Positions 1 to 11,585 of a stretch of 64,000 nt of DNA are shown piece by piece. Both the position numbers and the translations under genes were made by a program. The stretch spans positions 62,001-126,000 of the forward strand of contig FTLJ01000487.1 of NCBI GenBank assembly GCA_900155495.1. The letters are read 5' to 3'. The notes under the pieces are model-generated. The model made no database searches. It saw nothing but the letters and a program-made list of their open reading frames with translations, and had not been told where the DNA came from. Positions within the stretch are counted from its first letter, which is position 1. Every line of letters begins with the position of its first letter. Source of the DNA: Porogramme epimiltina (taxonomy: Eukaryota > Basidiomycota > Agaricomycetes > Polyporales > Polyporaceae).

Positions 1-644
1 GAATTGGCCGCTGTCGTAGTCTCTTCGAACAGCTGGGGAAGGAGCGGTGGATAGAGAGAGAGGTACGACAGGCCTGGATGGACATGGGAGTGGAGTGGAA
101 GGCATAGAGCACGTACGAGAGGAAGGTAGCGGCATAATGGCTACCTACGTCAGTGGTCAGGAAGGTAGATTTTATGGGCGCCCACGAGCATCTCCGCAAA
201 TCGGAGATATGGGTACAGACAAAGGGTCTCCACTTGTGGCTTTTGAACAATAATCCTTTACCTATATCTAAAGCATTCACCGAGACTCGCTTTGTGATCT
301 ACGGAGGCAGAATAACCCCTAAACGTACAGCTCTCTCCTTGAATAGCGACAATAGAACTCGCTGATCCTGTAGTCTCTGAGCTGGCTGAGCATGCCATTC
401 AGAGCACCTTGAAATATTAGACGGACTGGTAGACTGTGAGGTCTGAAATCGTAGACTCACCTGGGGGTTGTACAACTTCCAACCTATTTACGAGAGCACC
501 ACAGAACGCGTGGTCTGCCAATTGAGGCAGAGAGTTCCCACGGTTGCCACAGGCGCCTATCTCAATCTCAAATCTCAAGTCCGTTCGAACTTGCTTTGTG
601 CCGCCGCGTTGAGGGGCCACAATGGCGCAGCCGGAGTGGAGCAC
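1..644. other. 5' flank, no gene recognised
   Basis: Short open frames on both strands show no resemblance to anything I know and no consistent splice structure. The stretch probably serves as upstream sequence of the family A gene starting at 769. Confidence 0.5.
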
Positions 645-651
645 TATAAAA
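645..651 (+). promoter_or_regulatory. TATA box of family A gene A1
   Basis: A TATAAAA lies 118-124 bp upstream of the ATG at 769, followed by a pyrimidine-rich leader (CCCCCCTC and CTCCTCC runs), as expected for a fungal core promoter. Confidence 0.5.
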
Positions 652-768
652 CCATTGTTCTATGACCATCGACGGCTCTTCCTTATTCCCTGCCCCCCTC
701 ATACCCCTCCTCCTCCCACCCTCAATCACTCAGACACCATCCTTGATTCTCACTAGTTCCTCGCCGTC

Positions 769-2023
769 ATGACATTCATTCCCTATGCAAACAACTACGT
801 CGTGGCGGAGATAGATATGGAAGCCACTCTGCGGGACGTATGGGATCCCAAAGTCCGAGAAGAGATTCAGTCGATGACACCCGTCAAGTGTCTGATGTAT
901 TGTGAGACTGTAAGTGCATTACTTCCTCCGATGGAGAGCTTGACTCATCGACATTATGGGGTAGCACATTGACATCTACATTGGCGCGCGTATATTCCGT
1001 ATGAATCTCATCGGTTATGGGCCTCGCATTGCGCAGCCCGACCGTTTCGTCACTGCCGACATGTACTATCCTATCCACCCCAGCCCCGATATCAGCCACC
1101 CCGCCGGCCGCAAGCCTCTCCTCGCAGATCACTGCTTCCCCTTTTCAAATTGCTGCCATTGGCTCGGCTCTGATATGGAGATGATGGTACGCGTCATCAC
1201 AAAGCAGGAAGTCGAGAGTGAGGGCGAGCTACGTCCTTCTGCGGTGTCCGACTCCGTTCGCATCGGGCTGCAAACTAAGGACAGGATTTTGGTGAACCGC
1301 GCGCGAAGGGAGGCCGACGATATCGTCAGGAGTGCTGCAGAAGCCTTCATGGAAGAAGCTGCTTTGTCTATCTTCGAGGAACTCCCTGGTCCGGATGCAG
1401 TAGCAGAGATATCCTCACGTTGGCAGCGCGAGGGGACGGGAGCATTCCGGTGGACTAAGGCTTCGCATTGTCCTGACGGCCGTGATTCATCAAGGTGGTC
1501 CCCGAATCCGCACCAGTTCTATCCTGAGGACTCCTCCTCTTTCCACACCGCATCCTATGCGTCTTCCATGGAACCACAGGATGAGGTGGTAGGCGACGAA
1601 AACCCGGACTGCTTCCCGACGTTGAGAGTGTGGGGTGATCTTTCCGCGCACATCGCACAAGAAAGCATCCCAGATCCAACTGTCTTCGCAGATCAGTACA
1701 GGGCTATGACGAGGTGCGCACTGCTACACCACGATACGACATTCTCAGCTAATTATTCTCATAACGTCCACAGGATCTTGCAGAGAGACGTAGATGCCCC
1801 CATCCACGCTGTGAGATGCCCTATTATCGACGATGCGGAAGTACGCGAGTTTTACGAGAAGTGGCTGGAACCCATACCAACACAACACACGACGCGCGGA
1901 AAACCGACGAGATGTAAGTACTGACAATTCTTTTTCTCAGCTGAGGCTCACTCTTCTGTCGCTCTAGGGATGCCTAATCGACTTCTGCGCTTTGTTGGCT
2001 CCCTGTTCTGCATGCACCCTTAG
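769..2023 (+). CDS. Family A protein A1 (unknown function, diverged member)
   Basis: Four exons: 769-909, 965-1713, 1774-1913 and 1968-2023. The spliced length is 1086 nt (361 residues) and every junction keeps phase. It shares the family A layout. A short N-terminal block holds 'YVVAEIDMEATL'. A central Cys/His-rich block follows with 'ADMYYPIHPSPDISHPAGR' and 'FPFSNCCHW'. An acidic Ser-rich stretch leads to 'DLSAHIAQESIPDPTVF', and the C-terminus is short with 'RLLRFVGSLF'. It is the most diverged of seven copies in this window: the usual CIPIFPAV motif reads YYPIHPSP, and the charged coiled stretch differs. No signal peptide or membrane helix is seen, so a soluble protein is likely. It lies 32 kb from the main A/B cluster, so it may be an old copy. 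The function is unknown to me; the gene model is well supported by its paralogues. Confidence 0.75.
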
Positions 2024-2404
2024 CTATTGAGCAGTGGGATAGCTATTTCTCAGTGCAAGTGCTGTCAACAACGGCCCCGCGGCACCCGTTTCTGGACGCC
2101 GCACAATCTACCAGCTGGGATAGTCTCGCGGGCTCGTATCCTAGATGTCTATTATTCTGTTTCTCGCGACTGGATTGTACACCCGATATACCGTACATAC
2201 TCGCTAGTTCTCTCGATGCGACAACTTATCTGTCTTTTCTGAGGAGCGTCAAAGAATCTCGTTCGTGCTCTTGCGCTATATCTCAACGCCTCGAGCGCCC
2301 CCAATGTCGTAGTGCCACGAAGAAGATTTAATACGATGCCTCCACATGTACTCTACTGATTACCGACACGTCATGCTGCGAGCCCAATCATACCAGAAAA
2401 GCGC
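2024..2404. other. Intergenic, nothing recognised
   Basis: The gap lies between the convergent ends of gene A1 (+) and the DUF6533 gene C1 (-). No conserved open frame is seen; it presumably holds both 3' untranslated regions. Confidence 0.5.
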
Positions 2405-3837
2405 CTAGCGAAGTATATTATGTGACGATTGCTGCTGAAATACAACTGTCGCGGAGGTACCCATGCCCGAGTTCCATAGTTCGTTCTCTCCATAGAACTC
2501 CAATGATCGAATATCGAGCATGAATCGCAAAAGTGTCATGACTGTGTACCTGCGAAAGCGTCAGAGGCGGAGCGTTCACGATGAGGAGACTGGGGAACAA
2601 ACACTTCGCAGAAATACGGCCAGACAGAAAATATGGTAACCGGCTGGCGAAAGTTGTGATTACGATGCAGAGTTGTTTCGGGTATAGTGGAGTGCAGCTG
2701 AACTTACCGAGTCCTATTTGAAGACCAGTCAGCGAAGTTACATGAATAAGACAGTAAAATCGCTATCTCTGCCTACCGAGTTCGCGTAAAATCTCATGAA
2801 AAAATTAACCAACAATATTCTGGCAGCGAGAATGTCAGTATGGCCCTTATGTGGGATGCAATTGAAGCATGTACATGAAATATATAGATCCTACACCACT
2901 CTTGTGAGAAAGAATAGGCGAATAATGCTAACATGAAACCTCACCATCATACATCAGCAGCGTCAACAAAGGAGTGCGCAGACCTTGCCGCGCCGCAACC
3001 CTCTGGATTGAGAATGTCTTCCACCAGGTGAGGAGAATGACCATGCAAGTCGCTGCGATTGTAGTCCCCGATCTGGCCATCGCCACTGCATACTTTGTCA
3101 GATGATAGGGTCCTTGCATACATGCGGCATCTGGAATGCTATGCCTTACATCTGGGGGAGATGGATAAGAGTTTATGAGTATTGATACGAGAGCCACACA
3201 CCTTTCTAGGGTCTCTTCTGAGTATATGTAGTTATATGTACATCCGACTGGGTCGGGATCTTGGGCTGCCGAATAGCTGGCGGTCTCGACCTATGGGAAT
3301 ATGTAATGCGACTAGGAACCTTGGTAATGGAGCATGGAATCACTTACAAGGACAATTACAGGGTTAATTAGAAGCAGTGGTACAATGAGGGTCATCGGAC
3401 GCCAGTCCTGCGAGCAAATCGCATATCCGCGAAGCGCAGTAAATGCCGCAACGGCGAAGTAGTTGATAGCATATAGAATGTCGTCCACGTGGGTGAGGTA
3501 GGCACAAGCGGTGTCGGATTTGCTCCAGAGGACCTCTAAGATGATGACGATCCTCTCGAAGAACAAAACATAGCGGACACAGAAGTATATGAATGTTCCA
3601 CGTCCGAAGTTTTGCTGCCAGATGCACCTAACTTCGCTTTTGAAAGTTAGGAGAAAGTCATACCAAAGAAGTGCTGTTGCCTTCCGATTCAGGAATTTCA
3701 TCTCTGTGAAGGAGTAAAACTCACCACTAGATGCGATGACACAATATTTCTCAACAGTCCTAAGAGACGACATGGCCATGAGTAAGAGAAACTCAGTGGA
3801 GAATGGGCGTCGCATACCTCAGGTTTTGGTCTACCAT
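2405..3837 (-). CDS. DUF6533 family membrane protein (C1)
   Basis: The start at 3837 gives 'MVDQNL' joined in phase across a short intron to 'RTVEKYCVIASS'. The DUF6533 core follows: 'LLWYDFLLTFKSEVRCIW', then 'FIYFCVRYVLFFERIVI'. Next come 'ALRGYAICSQDW', several hydrophobic helices, 'TPLLTLLMYDG', and an exon ending in 'RFMLDIRSLEFYGE'. The family is fungal, with about seven predicted helices and no known function. Two introns present in the array copies (either side of the 'TCNAL..ADD' exon) are absent, so exons 3-5 are fused. Like C2 and the gene at 61255, it has an extra intron inside the helix after 'SIYF'. It lacks the long acidic C-terminal tail of the array copies. All exon joins keep phase, so it looks intact. 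Confidence 0.75.
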
Positions 3838-3921
3838 ATAGGAATGGGCGAGGCTTGTAGGCGGGATATAGTCTTGAAGGCAGGATCCGCATGCGTGCGC
3901 GAAACTGTCTGAGGCGGCGGC

Positions 3922-3929
3922 TTTATAAA
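3922..3929 (-). promoter_or_regulatory. TATA box of C1
   Basis: TTTATAAA, read on the minus strand, lies about 85 bp upstream of the chosen ATG at 3837. This supports that start. Confidence 0.4.
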
Positions 3930-4790
3930 CGACTCGCCTGGGATAAGGGGGATAATAAAGAGAAAAACCAGTGGGGAACGCGTTCAAACGCCACTCAGGG
4001 GTCTGGGGCTTTGTCTCTTATACCCAGAAAACTGGAAGCTCCTGATTGGGGCCAAAGTATTCACACGGATTTCCGTGCAAGCGCTGCGGGGATATGATCG
4101 AAGGGTGTCAGCTGTGGTCAACGCCGGGCCGAAGTAGTCGAAGTACAGCCGTCCATCGGTGTGGTATAATCCTGAACTGAGAAAAGGACAGTGTCTTCGG
4201 CCCGACGTAGATTGAGTTTTGAGCCTGCGAAGTCCTTCGCACAGAGAATACAACGACACAAGGAAGAGTTTCCCATGAAGGTACCATCCATGGTTGAAAG
4301 TGGAATGAGCACCCGGAGAAAGCGGAGCAACTGTCTGATCTTAAATCCTACCTAGAAAATGGAAAACGCCTTACTAGGTGACACAGGTGCGGCTATACAC
4401 GAGCTTTCTCACGCCGCAGTAATCCAGTTCTTTGATCGGTATGAGTCTGTCACTATACACAGGAAGGCATGACGCACAGAACACAAATGACATCTCCGCC
4501 CTGTCTGTGTGGTAGACCACTCATCACGGCCGACCGCGCGCCAGTCTTGAGCTTGTATATTCGACTCCAGTTGAAAAGATGCATCTTTATGGCGATCCAC
4601 AGTTGATTGACATATAGAGTGTAAACACAGCCTGACATATGAAGTGCAAGCACAGCCTTGTGATACCGAAGAAACATCGAGCGCTCGCATCCTACAGTCC
4701 GTTGGTCAGAGGCCTCCTGAACTATCGTGCTGACACAACTCTTACCGACGATCTCTCCCGGAAACGGGTACCCCCACCACGTGCAAAATG
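3930..4790. other. Intergenic between two DUF6533 genes
   Basis: Several overlapping short frames lie on the minus strand (up to 93 codons), but none matches a family and none links by splicing to C1. I see no supported gene. Confidence 0.45.
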
Positions 4791-6559
4791 CTAGTTACCG
4801 CCAGCTGCACCCTCCTCTGTTGCTGCTAGCAGAATATCGTAGTCACCTTGAAGTGACCCACGGCGCCTCGTTGGGCTGTTCTGAGGTCGGGCAGCACTTG
4901 CCAGGCTGCCACGCGTCCTTCGCTCTAACACCATGTTATCTCGGAGCGCATTCCCACAGGAGAACGCGGCATAGTCGAGAGTTGGACAGAGATGAGCACC
5001 AAGGTTTCCAACCACCACGGAGGACATAAACGGCACGACACACGTGTTGGAAGTCCCCGGGGAGTCATTGGAGGACGTGTATGTGGTCTCTCCGCGTGAG
5101 ATGCCTCGAAGGTCGAGCATGAAACGTGAATGGAATATCACCATAAGTCTATAGCGTACACGTTAGACATCTGGATCGGGAAGAATGGGAGTACACACGT
5201 GTCACCAAAATAGGTCCACACGGAGAGCTGCGAGACGCGGATTAGTATCTGATGGCGTGGGAAGTCAGGAAACGTACGAAATCGAAGGAGTTAGAAACCA
5301 TAGTGGCTACTTGAAGAAACATGATGACGCTGAGAAGGGCAAGTCAACGTGGGGCTTGTTACAAGAGTAAGCAAAGCATGCCCGTACACAAAGTAGACTG
5401 TTCCTAGACAGGTTCGGAACATCAGCGCTCTTGCCACATTCGAAAACACCAGAACCGTACCATCTACGAGGAGCACCTTAGATACCCGTCTGCGTCTCTC
5501 GAACTCCTTCCACTGTTTGTGCATTTCAAACGTTTTATGCCAGGTCAAGGCTACAACGATCACCTCTGCCGTGATGGATGTCAATTCCGCAGCAATGGTA
5601 ACTATGGATTAAGGCATTAGCCTCAAGGATCTATCGTTTGTGGCCAAAAACTTACATCTACGCGCGTGGGTTAGGATGCAACAACAGGGAGAGCATGTGG
5701 GGGACTTACAACGTCCACGTTTTGTGTGTAAGGTCATGGTAGATGTACAGGCACCCAAACGGCGGGCCACCTTGGACGGAGTGATAAAGCGAGGTTTGGA
5801 TCTGGAATTCCGTAATCAGCGACAGGTATTTGGTAACATACCTGTAAGCGTACAGCATACAAAGTGGGTTTCAGAAGCACGAGGGGAACGATGAGCACCA
5901 GTGGCTTCCAGCTAAAACCTGAAATAGCGTATCCACGGAGCATAGTGAAAGCTATTGGAAGTATCATAAGCCGGAACAGATTCAACAAAACGTACGTAAG
6001 ACGTACATGAAAGGGCGAAGTAGTTGAGCGTTAGCAAGATATCGCCACCTCGAGTGACCACATCACATGTCTACATATGACGTTCGCGTGAGCTCCATCT
6101 ATGGACTCATCGGCGGCTGTCAATCACCTTGTTTGTCGAGTTCCACAGGAAGACCGTCAGCACGAAGTATATCTGGGCGATGAGGGCGGCATAGCGCGTG
6201 CACAGGTAGACCACCGTGGCGCCCGTGAACCTGGCGCCCCAGATGCATCGGACCTCTTTTGAAAAAGTGAATACGAAATCTGCCCACAGGAGGGCTGTTC
6301 CGAGCTGTTTGTGAGTCTTTGAATGATCGAGGTGCAACCAAGCACTCACCAGTAGCAGCAACGATACAGTAGTTCGCAGTAAGCCTTGATGACAAGGCGT
6401 GAATTGGGTCACTGGAAGGGGAGCTAGAAACATATGATGAGTCTTGCGCAGGAATGTCTTTACTGATCCGAAAACACCCAATACTCACAAGTTCGGATAC
6501 GCGATTACGACATCCGGCACCTCAGCATCATTGTCAAGCACGTGAAACCTTAAAATCAT
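4791..6559 (-). CDS. DUF6533 family membrane protein (C2)
   Basis: Exon 1 starts with 'MILRFHVLDNDAEVPD'; exon 2 carries 'ANYCIVAATG'. The core exon has 'LLWADFVFTFSKEVRCIW' and 'TGATVVYLCTRYAALI'. Later exons give 'AFTMLRGYAISGFSW', 'QTSLYHSVQGGPPFGC', 'TAEVIVVALTWHKTFEMH' and 'SKVLLVDG'. The helix 'TVYF|VVIMFLQVATM' is split by an intron. The last exons hold 'LSVWTYFGD' and 'VIFHSRFMLDLRG', with a tail that includes 'SVVVGNLGAHL'. All joins I tested keep phase, so the gene looks functional. It is a diverged sister of the array copies and lies tail-to-head behind C1 on the same strand. No function is known for DUF6533; a membrane location is inferred from the helices. Confidence 0.75.
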
Positions 6560-8732
6560 GATGCTAGGACGAAGAGACAAGCGGAGAGGTAGTGGCAAAG
6601 ACGGCGGAGGAGGTCCTACATCATATAGGGGGTGTAATGAACTCTATCCATCCAATGGCATTGAAGGATGTGGCGACCCCGCACACCACGACGCGGCCGC
6701 AGTAGTCCTGCAGTGCATCCTGTCCAGGGTCTTCTCGGCCCACCATCCGGGCAGATATGCATGCCAGTGTAGACGTCCACTTACCACTATTCGGCTCCAC
6801 GGTCTCTTACATCACCAAACCTTGAAGTATAAAACTCAAGCTGCGAAGGGGAGGCGATCCAAATCGTACTTGGAGCAACCTTAGGCTTCCACATATGCCT
6901 GCCAGGCTCAAACGTCGCGCTCTGGTTCCAGGAGCACACATGACCAGCATTGCGCGTTACTCAACGCGTGGTGTATCTAAAGAATGGGACCAGACTATGT
7001 GTGACCAGTCCAAGCGTCAGTAGCGTTCCCAAAGATAGCAGAACTTGAAACCAAGTGCATACCTGATGGTGGCATGGAGTACCGCCGCGACGCCGCCGGC
7101 CTGCAACTGCCAGCGGCCTGCATACCAGGGTCAGGCACAGGATACACGTGACCTGAAGCCAATGAGCGGCCGCAAACCCGACGTTTGCTCGACATCCTCC
7201 TCTCGCCGAACGCTCCAGCAACTAATCAAGCCGCGCTACGCGCAGTATGCATGAACGCAGCACGGACCTGACGGTGTACAATACGCTATATATTATGTGT
7301 GTAGATCAATCCCAAGCGCGATATGTGTTACATATTCGATAGCCAAAAGACCAATGTGCGATCCAGAGTGGAGGGGCGAGAAAAAGGTGCAAGGTCCGAG
7401 CAGCCTCGGAGCGACGACGTCATAGTCGGTACCGCACACGGGCGGACGAAGGGAGCGAAGGGAGCGAAGGGGGGGCGGCACTATCCATTATCCTACAACA
7501 AAGCCAAACGGAAACGCGAGCGACGGAACTAGAAGGAGCGGTAGAATGGAACTATGTACACGGCGCGGAATGGTCGAGGAGGCGCGGGCGCGCCGGAGAT
7601 AGGGTAGGGGGCATAGCACTGGTGCGGCGAAATCTATGTGGGTGTCGCGACATAGGGCCCTGGAAGGGGGCGATGAACGACGGCGAGTGGCAGCGGCGGC
7701 AGCGGCGGCGGCCTGGGTGAGAGCGGTGGTGGTACAGGTCGTGAAAGTGTCGTAAAGAGTCAGAACGGGTGCATGCAGTCGAAAGCATGGCGCCATTTGT
7801 GAGGAGGGGAGGGCGTCCCAGACGGAGCCGTGCGCTTGGTGGCCCAGCCTCGTCGTGCCTCGAGGGGTGCGGTTGGGAGTCCCTGGTCTAGTGCCAGAGT
7901 GTGGACCGGAAGGGGCGCCATTTATGTCCTAGGGGGTGCGTCGGTCCCGGCGGAACGTAATGTGGATTCCGAGCACGACAGCCGGACTACCCGGGGTGGA
8001 CACAGGCGCCTGGCGAGAGGTGCTAGGCATGCTGGACAAAACGGGCGGCGACGTATGAGACGGATATTGATCTTGGTCCAATGCAAGATTTTGACGCGGG
8101 TATAGCGTGGCGGAGAGGGTGGATGGGGTTCCGGATGGGGCTCCGAGAAGGTATCAGGACCATGCTGGAGGAAGGCGATCGACACCGGAAACATAGGCAC
8201 AGGCGCGATGAGAATGTATGAACTGGGGCGGGGCAGGGGATCTTGAGCGTGGTTGACGACGAAAACACAGCGACGACGATGGATGAGGTCTTGGAGGGAT
8301 AGCAATGCAATGCGATATGATGGATGGCGACAAACACTTGCACAGAAGGGACTCGCGCGTGGGGAACTGAGCCACAATCGAGGATCGCCTGCCCGCGATG
8401 TTGCGTAGAGAGTGGGCGGGGGTGACATTGAAGCCCGCACGCCGCGAGCCAGCACCAGCACCGGCGACCGCCAGCCCCTCAGGCCCGCGGCGATCCCAGG
8501 CGCACACCGCAGAGAAGCCCCCCCTTGAGGGCTCCCATGCGCCCCCTCCCGAGGAACCGCGGCCTCACGCGCGTGGGAGTGGCGGTGCACCGTGCGGGGG
8601 GGAAGGGGGTGCAGCACATGGCGCACCCGCGCGCCCATTCAGATGCCCCCGACGGCCATCCACGCGCCCACATGGGCCGCGCACCGCACCCGCGCGGCGT
8701 GCAGGGGTCACTCACGCGCGCGTGAGGGTCGC
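6560..8732. other. GC-rich intergenic stretch, one weak gene candidate
   Basis: No family is recognised. On the minus strand between about 7221 and 6615 there is a possible spliced frame with a hydrophobic start ('WLQVTCILCLTLVC'). It might continue through 'WKPKVAPSTIWIASPSQ' to 'GWIEFITPYMM' before a stop. The joins are plausible but there are no paralogues to test them. A short direct repeat of GGGAGCGAA units occurs near 7451. From 7500 onward the sequence is GC-rich with many overlapping open frames that look accidental. Confidence 0.4.
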
Positions 8733-11585
8733 TCACGCGCGCGGGAGCTCGTCGTGCGGGGGGAGATCAACGAGGTCTGCGAAACACGGGGGTCAGCGCG
8801 CGTGCGACGGCCAAGCCAGGACGAGCGATGGAGAGGGGGAGGGAGGAACTCACCAATTGGCGACGTGAAGTTCACGACCTGCGCGCGGAGGGGAAAAGCG
8901 AGAAAAAACAAGCGAGTTCGCATCAGCGTTTTCCGTCCCAGCGCCATCCCACCGCGTCACACCCGCGCGGCCCGCGCGCCCGACGCACATAAAACCTCGC
9001 AGAGAAAAACACTCACATACGGATGCAGACTCGACCCCCCGCCCCCGCCGCCCGCCCTCGCGCGCGTCTGGCCCACGACCGCCGCGCCCGGGCCCGTGTT
9101 CAGGTTCACCAGGTTCACGCTCATGTTCCCCACCGCCCCACTGCCCCCTCCCGCTGCGGCGACCGCGCCCGGCCCCGTGGTGCTCGCGATAAGGTGCAGG
9201 CTGCGCGCGCGCCCGAGCGGCGGCGCGCTCCGCCGATCCTCCCAGTCCCACGTGCGCCGCTTCGCCTTGGCCTTCCCGAGCGGCGGGGGCGGCGTCGGTG
9301 GCGGCGCGTCCGCGGGCGGTGAGTGCGGCTGCGGCGTCGACGACGGTGGCGGCGGAGGGGACGCGGAGCGGCCGCCCGCCGCGAGGTGCGGGCTCGAGCG
9401 CGCGTGCGGGAGCGGCTGGCGGTGGTGCAGCTGCGCGAGCTGTGTGGGCGCGTGCGGGTACGGCGGTACGTGGCCCTCGCGCGGTGCGTCGACCTCCCCA
9501 ACCACCACCACCCCCGCGCCCTTCCCGTCCTCGTCCAGCTCGTCCTCGTCCTCCTCCGCGAGCGAGTACGCGCCGTCGTCCTCGTCGAGCCCGCGGTGCC
9601 GCCGGCTGTACACGCTCGCGCGGCGGCTCACGCGCGACCCGCGGCGCGGGGGCGTCATCGCCGCGGACGCGGGCTCCGCGCCGTCCTCGGCCGAGTACAC
9701 GGGCAGGTCGTGCAGCGACTCGCGCGGCGAGAGCACACTCGCGGTGTATGCGCTGCCCTCGACCTCCCACGTGACGCCCGTGCCGGTCGTGTACGAGTAC
9801 CCTGTCGCGCCGGTCGCGCTCATGCGTGCCGGGTGCGGCGCGTACGCCGCCATGTGCGCGGGGAGCGCGGAGTGCGGGTGCAGGGGGTGCGACGTCGGCG
9901 AGTACGGCGCGCCGCCGTGCAGCGCCGGGCTCTTGGGCGACGTGGGGGAGTTCAGGCTCGCGGGCTTCGGCTTGTACCCGGCCTCGCGGACGATCGAGCG
10001 CGGAAAGAAGATGAGGAGGGTGATCATCGATGAAACGATGCAGCCGAGGCCGGCGAACATCTGCAGGAAGTCCGTCGCGAAGCTGATTACGGGAGAAACG
10101 GTAAGATGGGTGGTTAGATGAACAGACGAAAGCAAAGATGCCCACAGGTTGCGATTGATAGGATGTGTTGTGCCGATAATTCCGTCCAATGCGAGGATGA
10201 GAAGCGGTGTGGTGAACAGGAAGCGGAAGACGACCCGAACTTGCTATAAGACCGTAATAGTGAGATAGGGTCACTGTATGCACACGCTGAATACATACGT
10301 TGAGCTGGTAGAACGTGGCTAGCCGAACGACGACCGAAGGGTCAGCGCCCTCTACTTTGACATGCTTGATGAATCGAGGGAATCGCCAAAGCACATAGAG
10401 GAACGCGATCGTCGTCAATGTAGACCCCGCTGAGCCCACCAGGAAGATATATGCGTCACACTACCAAAACGTAAGTACATTGCATACCAAAAGTGGTTAT
10501 GATCCGACTTACAGTGACAAGATCTTCTCTTGTAATGAGCGCTGTAAGGGGCATACCAATAATCGCGGCGACGCTGCCTGCGAAATATTGAGCATGTGAT
10601 AAACGCAAAATGACTATGACGCTTACCCATATACCAAAGCCTATATTCCCAGCTGGAGAACCAAGCCTCCTTGTTCGGGTTCTGGTGGAGGAGATACAAC
10701 CAAAACGCGAGTTCTGAGTGGTCATCTGTCAGCCTGATTGATATGTCAGACGCCACCAAATTACACATACCTTCGAGGTGGGTAACTCTGTAAAAATAAA
10801 GAAGTGGCGTCAGAAACGTTCTCAGCGACTACGGCATCACAGAGATAGGGCGGGCATAGGGAGAGCAAGGACGATCGGGGAATAAATTCGAGGCCAGAGA
10901 TACGGGGATGGGCGCTGAACCGCGCGAATATATGCGGCTCGGAAGAGTGAAGAAAAGGTGCGGAGGAGAGGGGCGCGTGAATGAACGACGGATGACTTAC
11001 TGTTCCAGAGCCCAAGCAAAGCTGAAAACAAACTGCAATGGCAGCACCCACACCCGGTTGGCTTCGCGATACTGGTTGATAGGAACGGGGACGACTGCGC
11101 GAGGAGCGAATTGGAGGAGATAAACAGGGGAGAGGAATATAGAGACGCACTGGTGCCTTCGCCTGGTACTACCGCAAACCCTAAGAAAAAGGACGGATAT
11201 TGTTGGATGTGGGACGAGAAGGGGAGAAAGAACCGACGAACGCACCTTCCCGGACCTTGATAATCGTCATACCCACACTATATATCGCAAATAGAGGTAC
11301 TGCTGCCAAGTAGGTGTACTTTAGGAAGCAGGGTGAGCGGGGGTGGGAACGCGAGGGAAAAGAAGGGCACGTACGGTCATGACGCGTTTAAAGGCTCCAG
11401 GCTGACGGCCTGCGGTCCAGCGGAGGCATTTGAAGCGGTCATAGCACCACAGGTGGTGGATGAGGAAGATCTGGAACTGTAGGACGGCGATGTGAGGACA
11501 AGCAGGCGGTATCGGCAGCGCGCGGACTGACAAGGACGGAGAGGATGGCCCAGAGCGAGAACGCGGTGGAGGAGGCGTTGCTCAT
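8733..11585 (-). CDS. Seven-helix receptor-like membrane protein with long Ser/Pro-rich tail
   Basis: About ten exons. The start at 11585 gives 'MSNASSTAFSLWAILS', with an Asn glycosylation site before helix 1 ('FQIFLIHHLW'). Helix 2 is 'YTYLAAVPLFAIYSVGMTI'. Further segments are 'RVWVLPLQFVFSFAWALEQ', 'LAFWLYLLHQN', 'SVAAIIGMPLTALI', 'YIFLVGSAGSTLTTIAFLY', 'RVVFRFLFTTPLLILALDGI' and 'FLQMFAGLGCIVSSMITLL'. The cytoplasmic tail of over 300 residues is rich in Ser, Pro, Gly, His and Arg, with an acidic 'EEDEDELDED' stretch. Two small exons end it at 'HDELPRA'. One internal exon ('VTHLE') is only 17 nt. The topology suits a G-protein-coupled receptor or a related fungal sensor. I do not recognise the subfamily, so the receptor role is inference. 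Confidence 0.65.

Noticed and set aside
2820..2860. Apparent frameshift in C1 after SIYF
   Set aside because: A short intron starting GTACATGC and ending CTGCCAG removes the stop and restores the frame. C2 and C11 have an intron at the same place.
8592..10121. 509-codon plus-strand open frame over the receptor-like gene
   Set aside because: It is the GC-rich antisense shadow of the minus-strand tail exon, which has coherent helices and splice sites. The plus frame is low-complexity.
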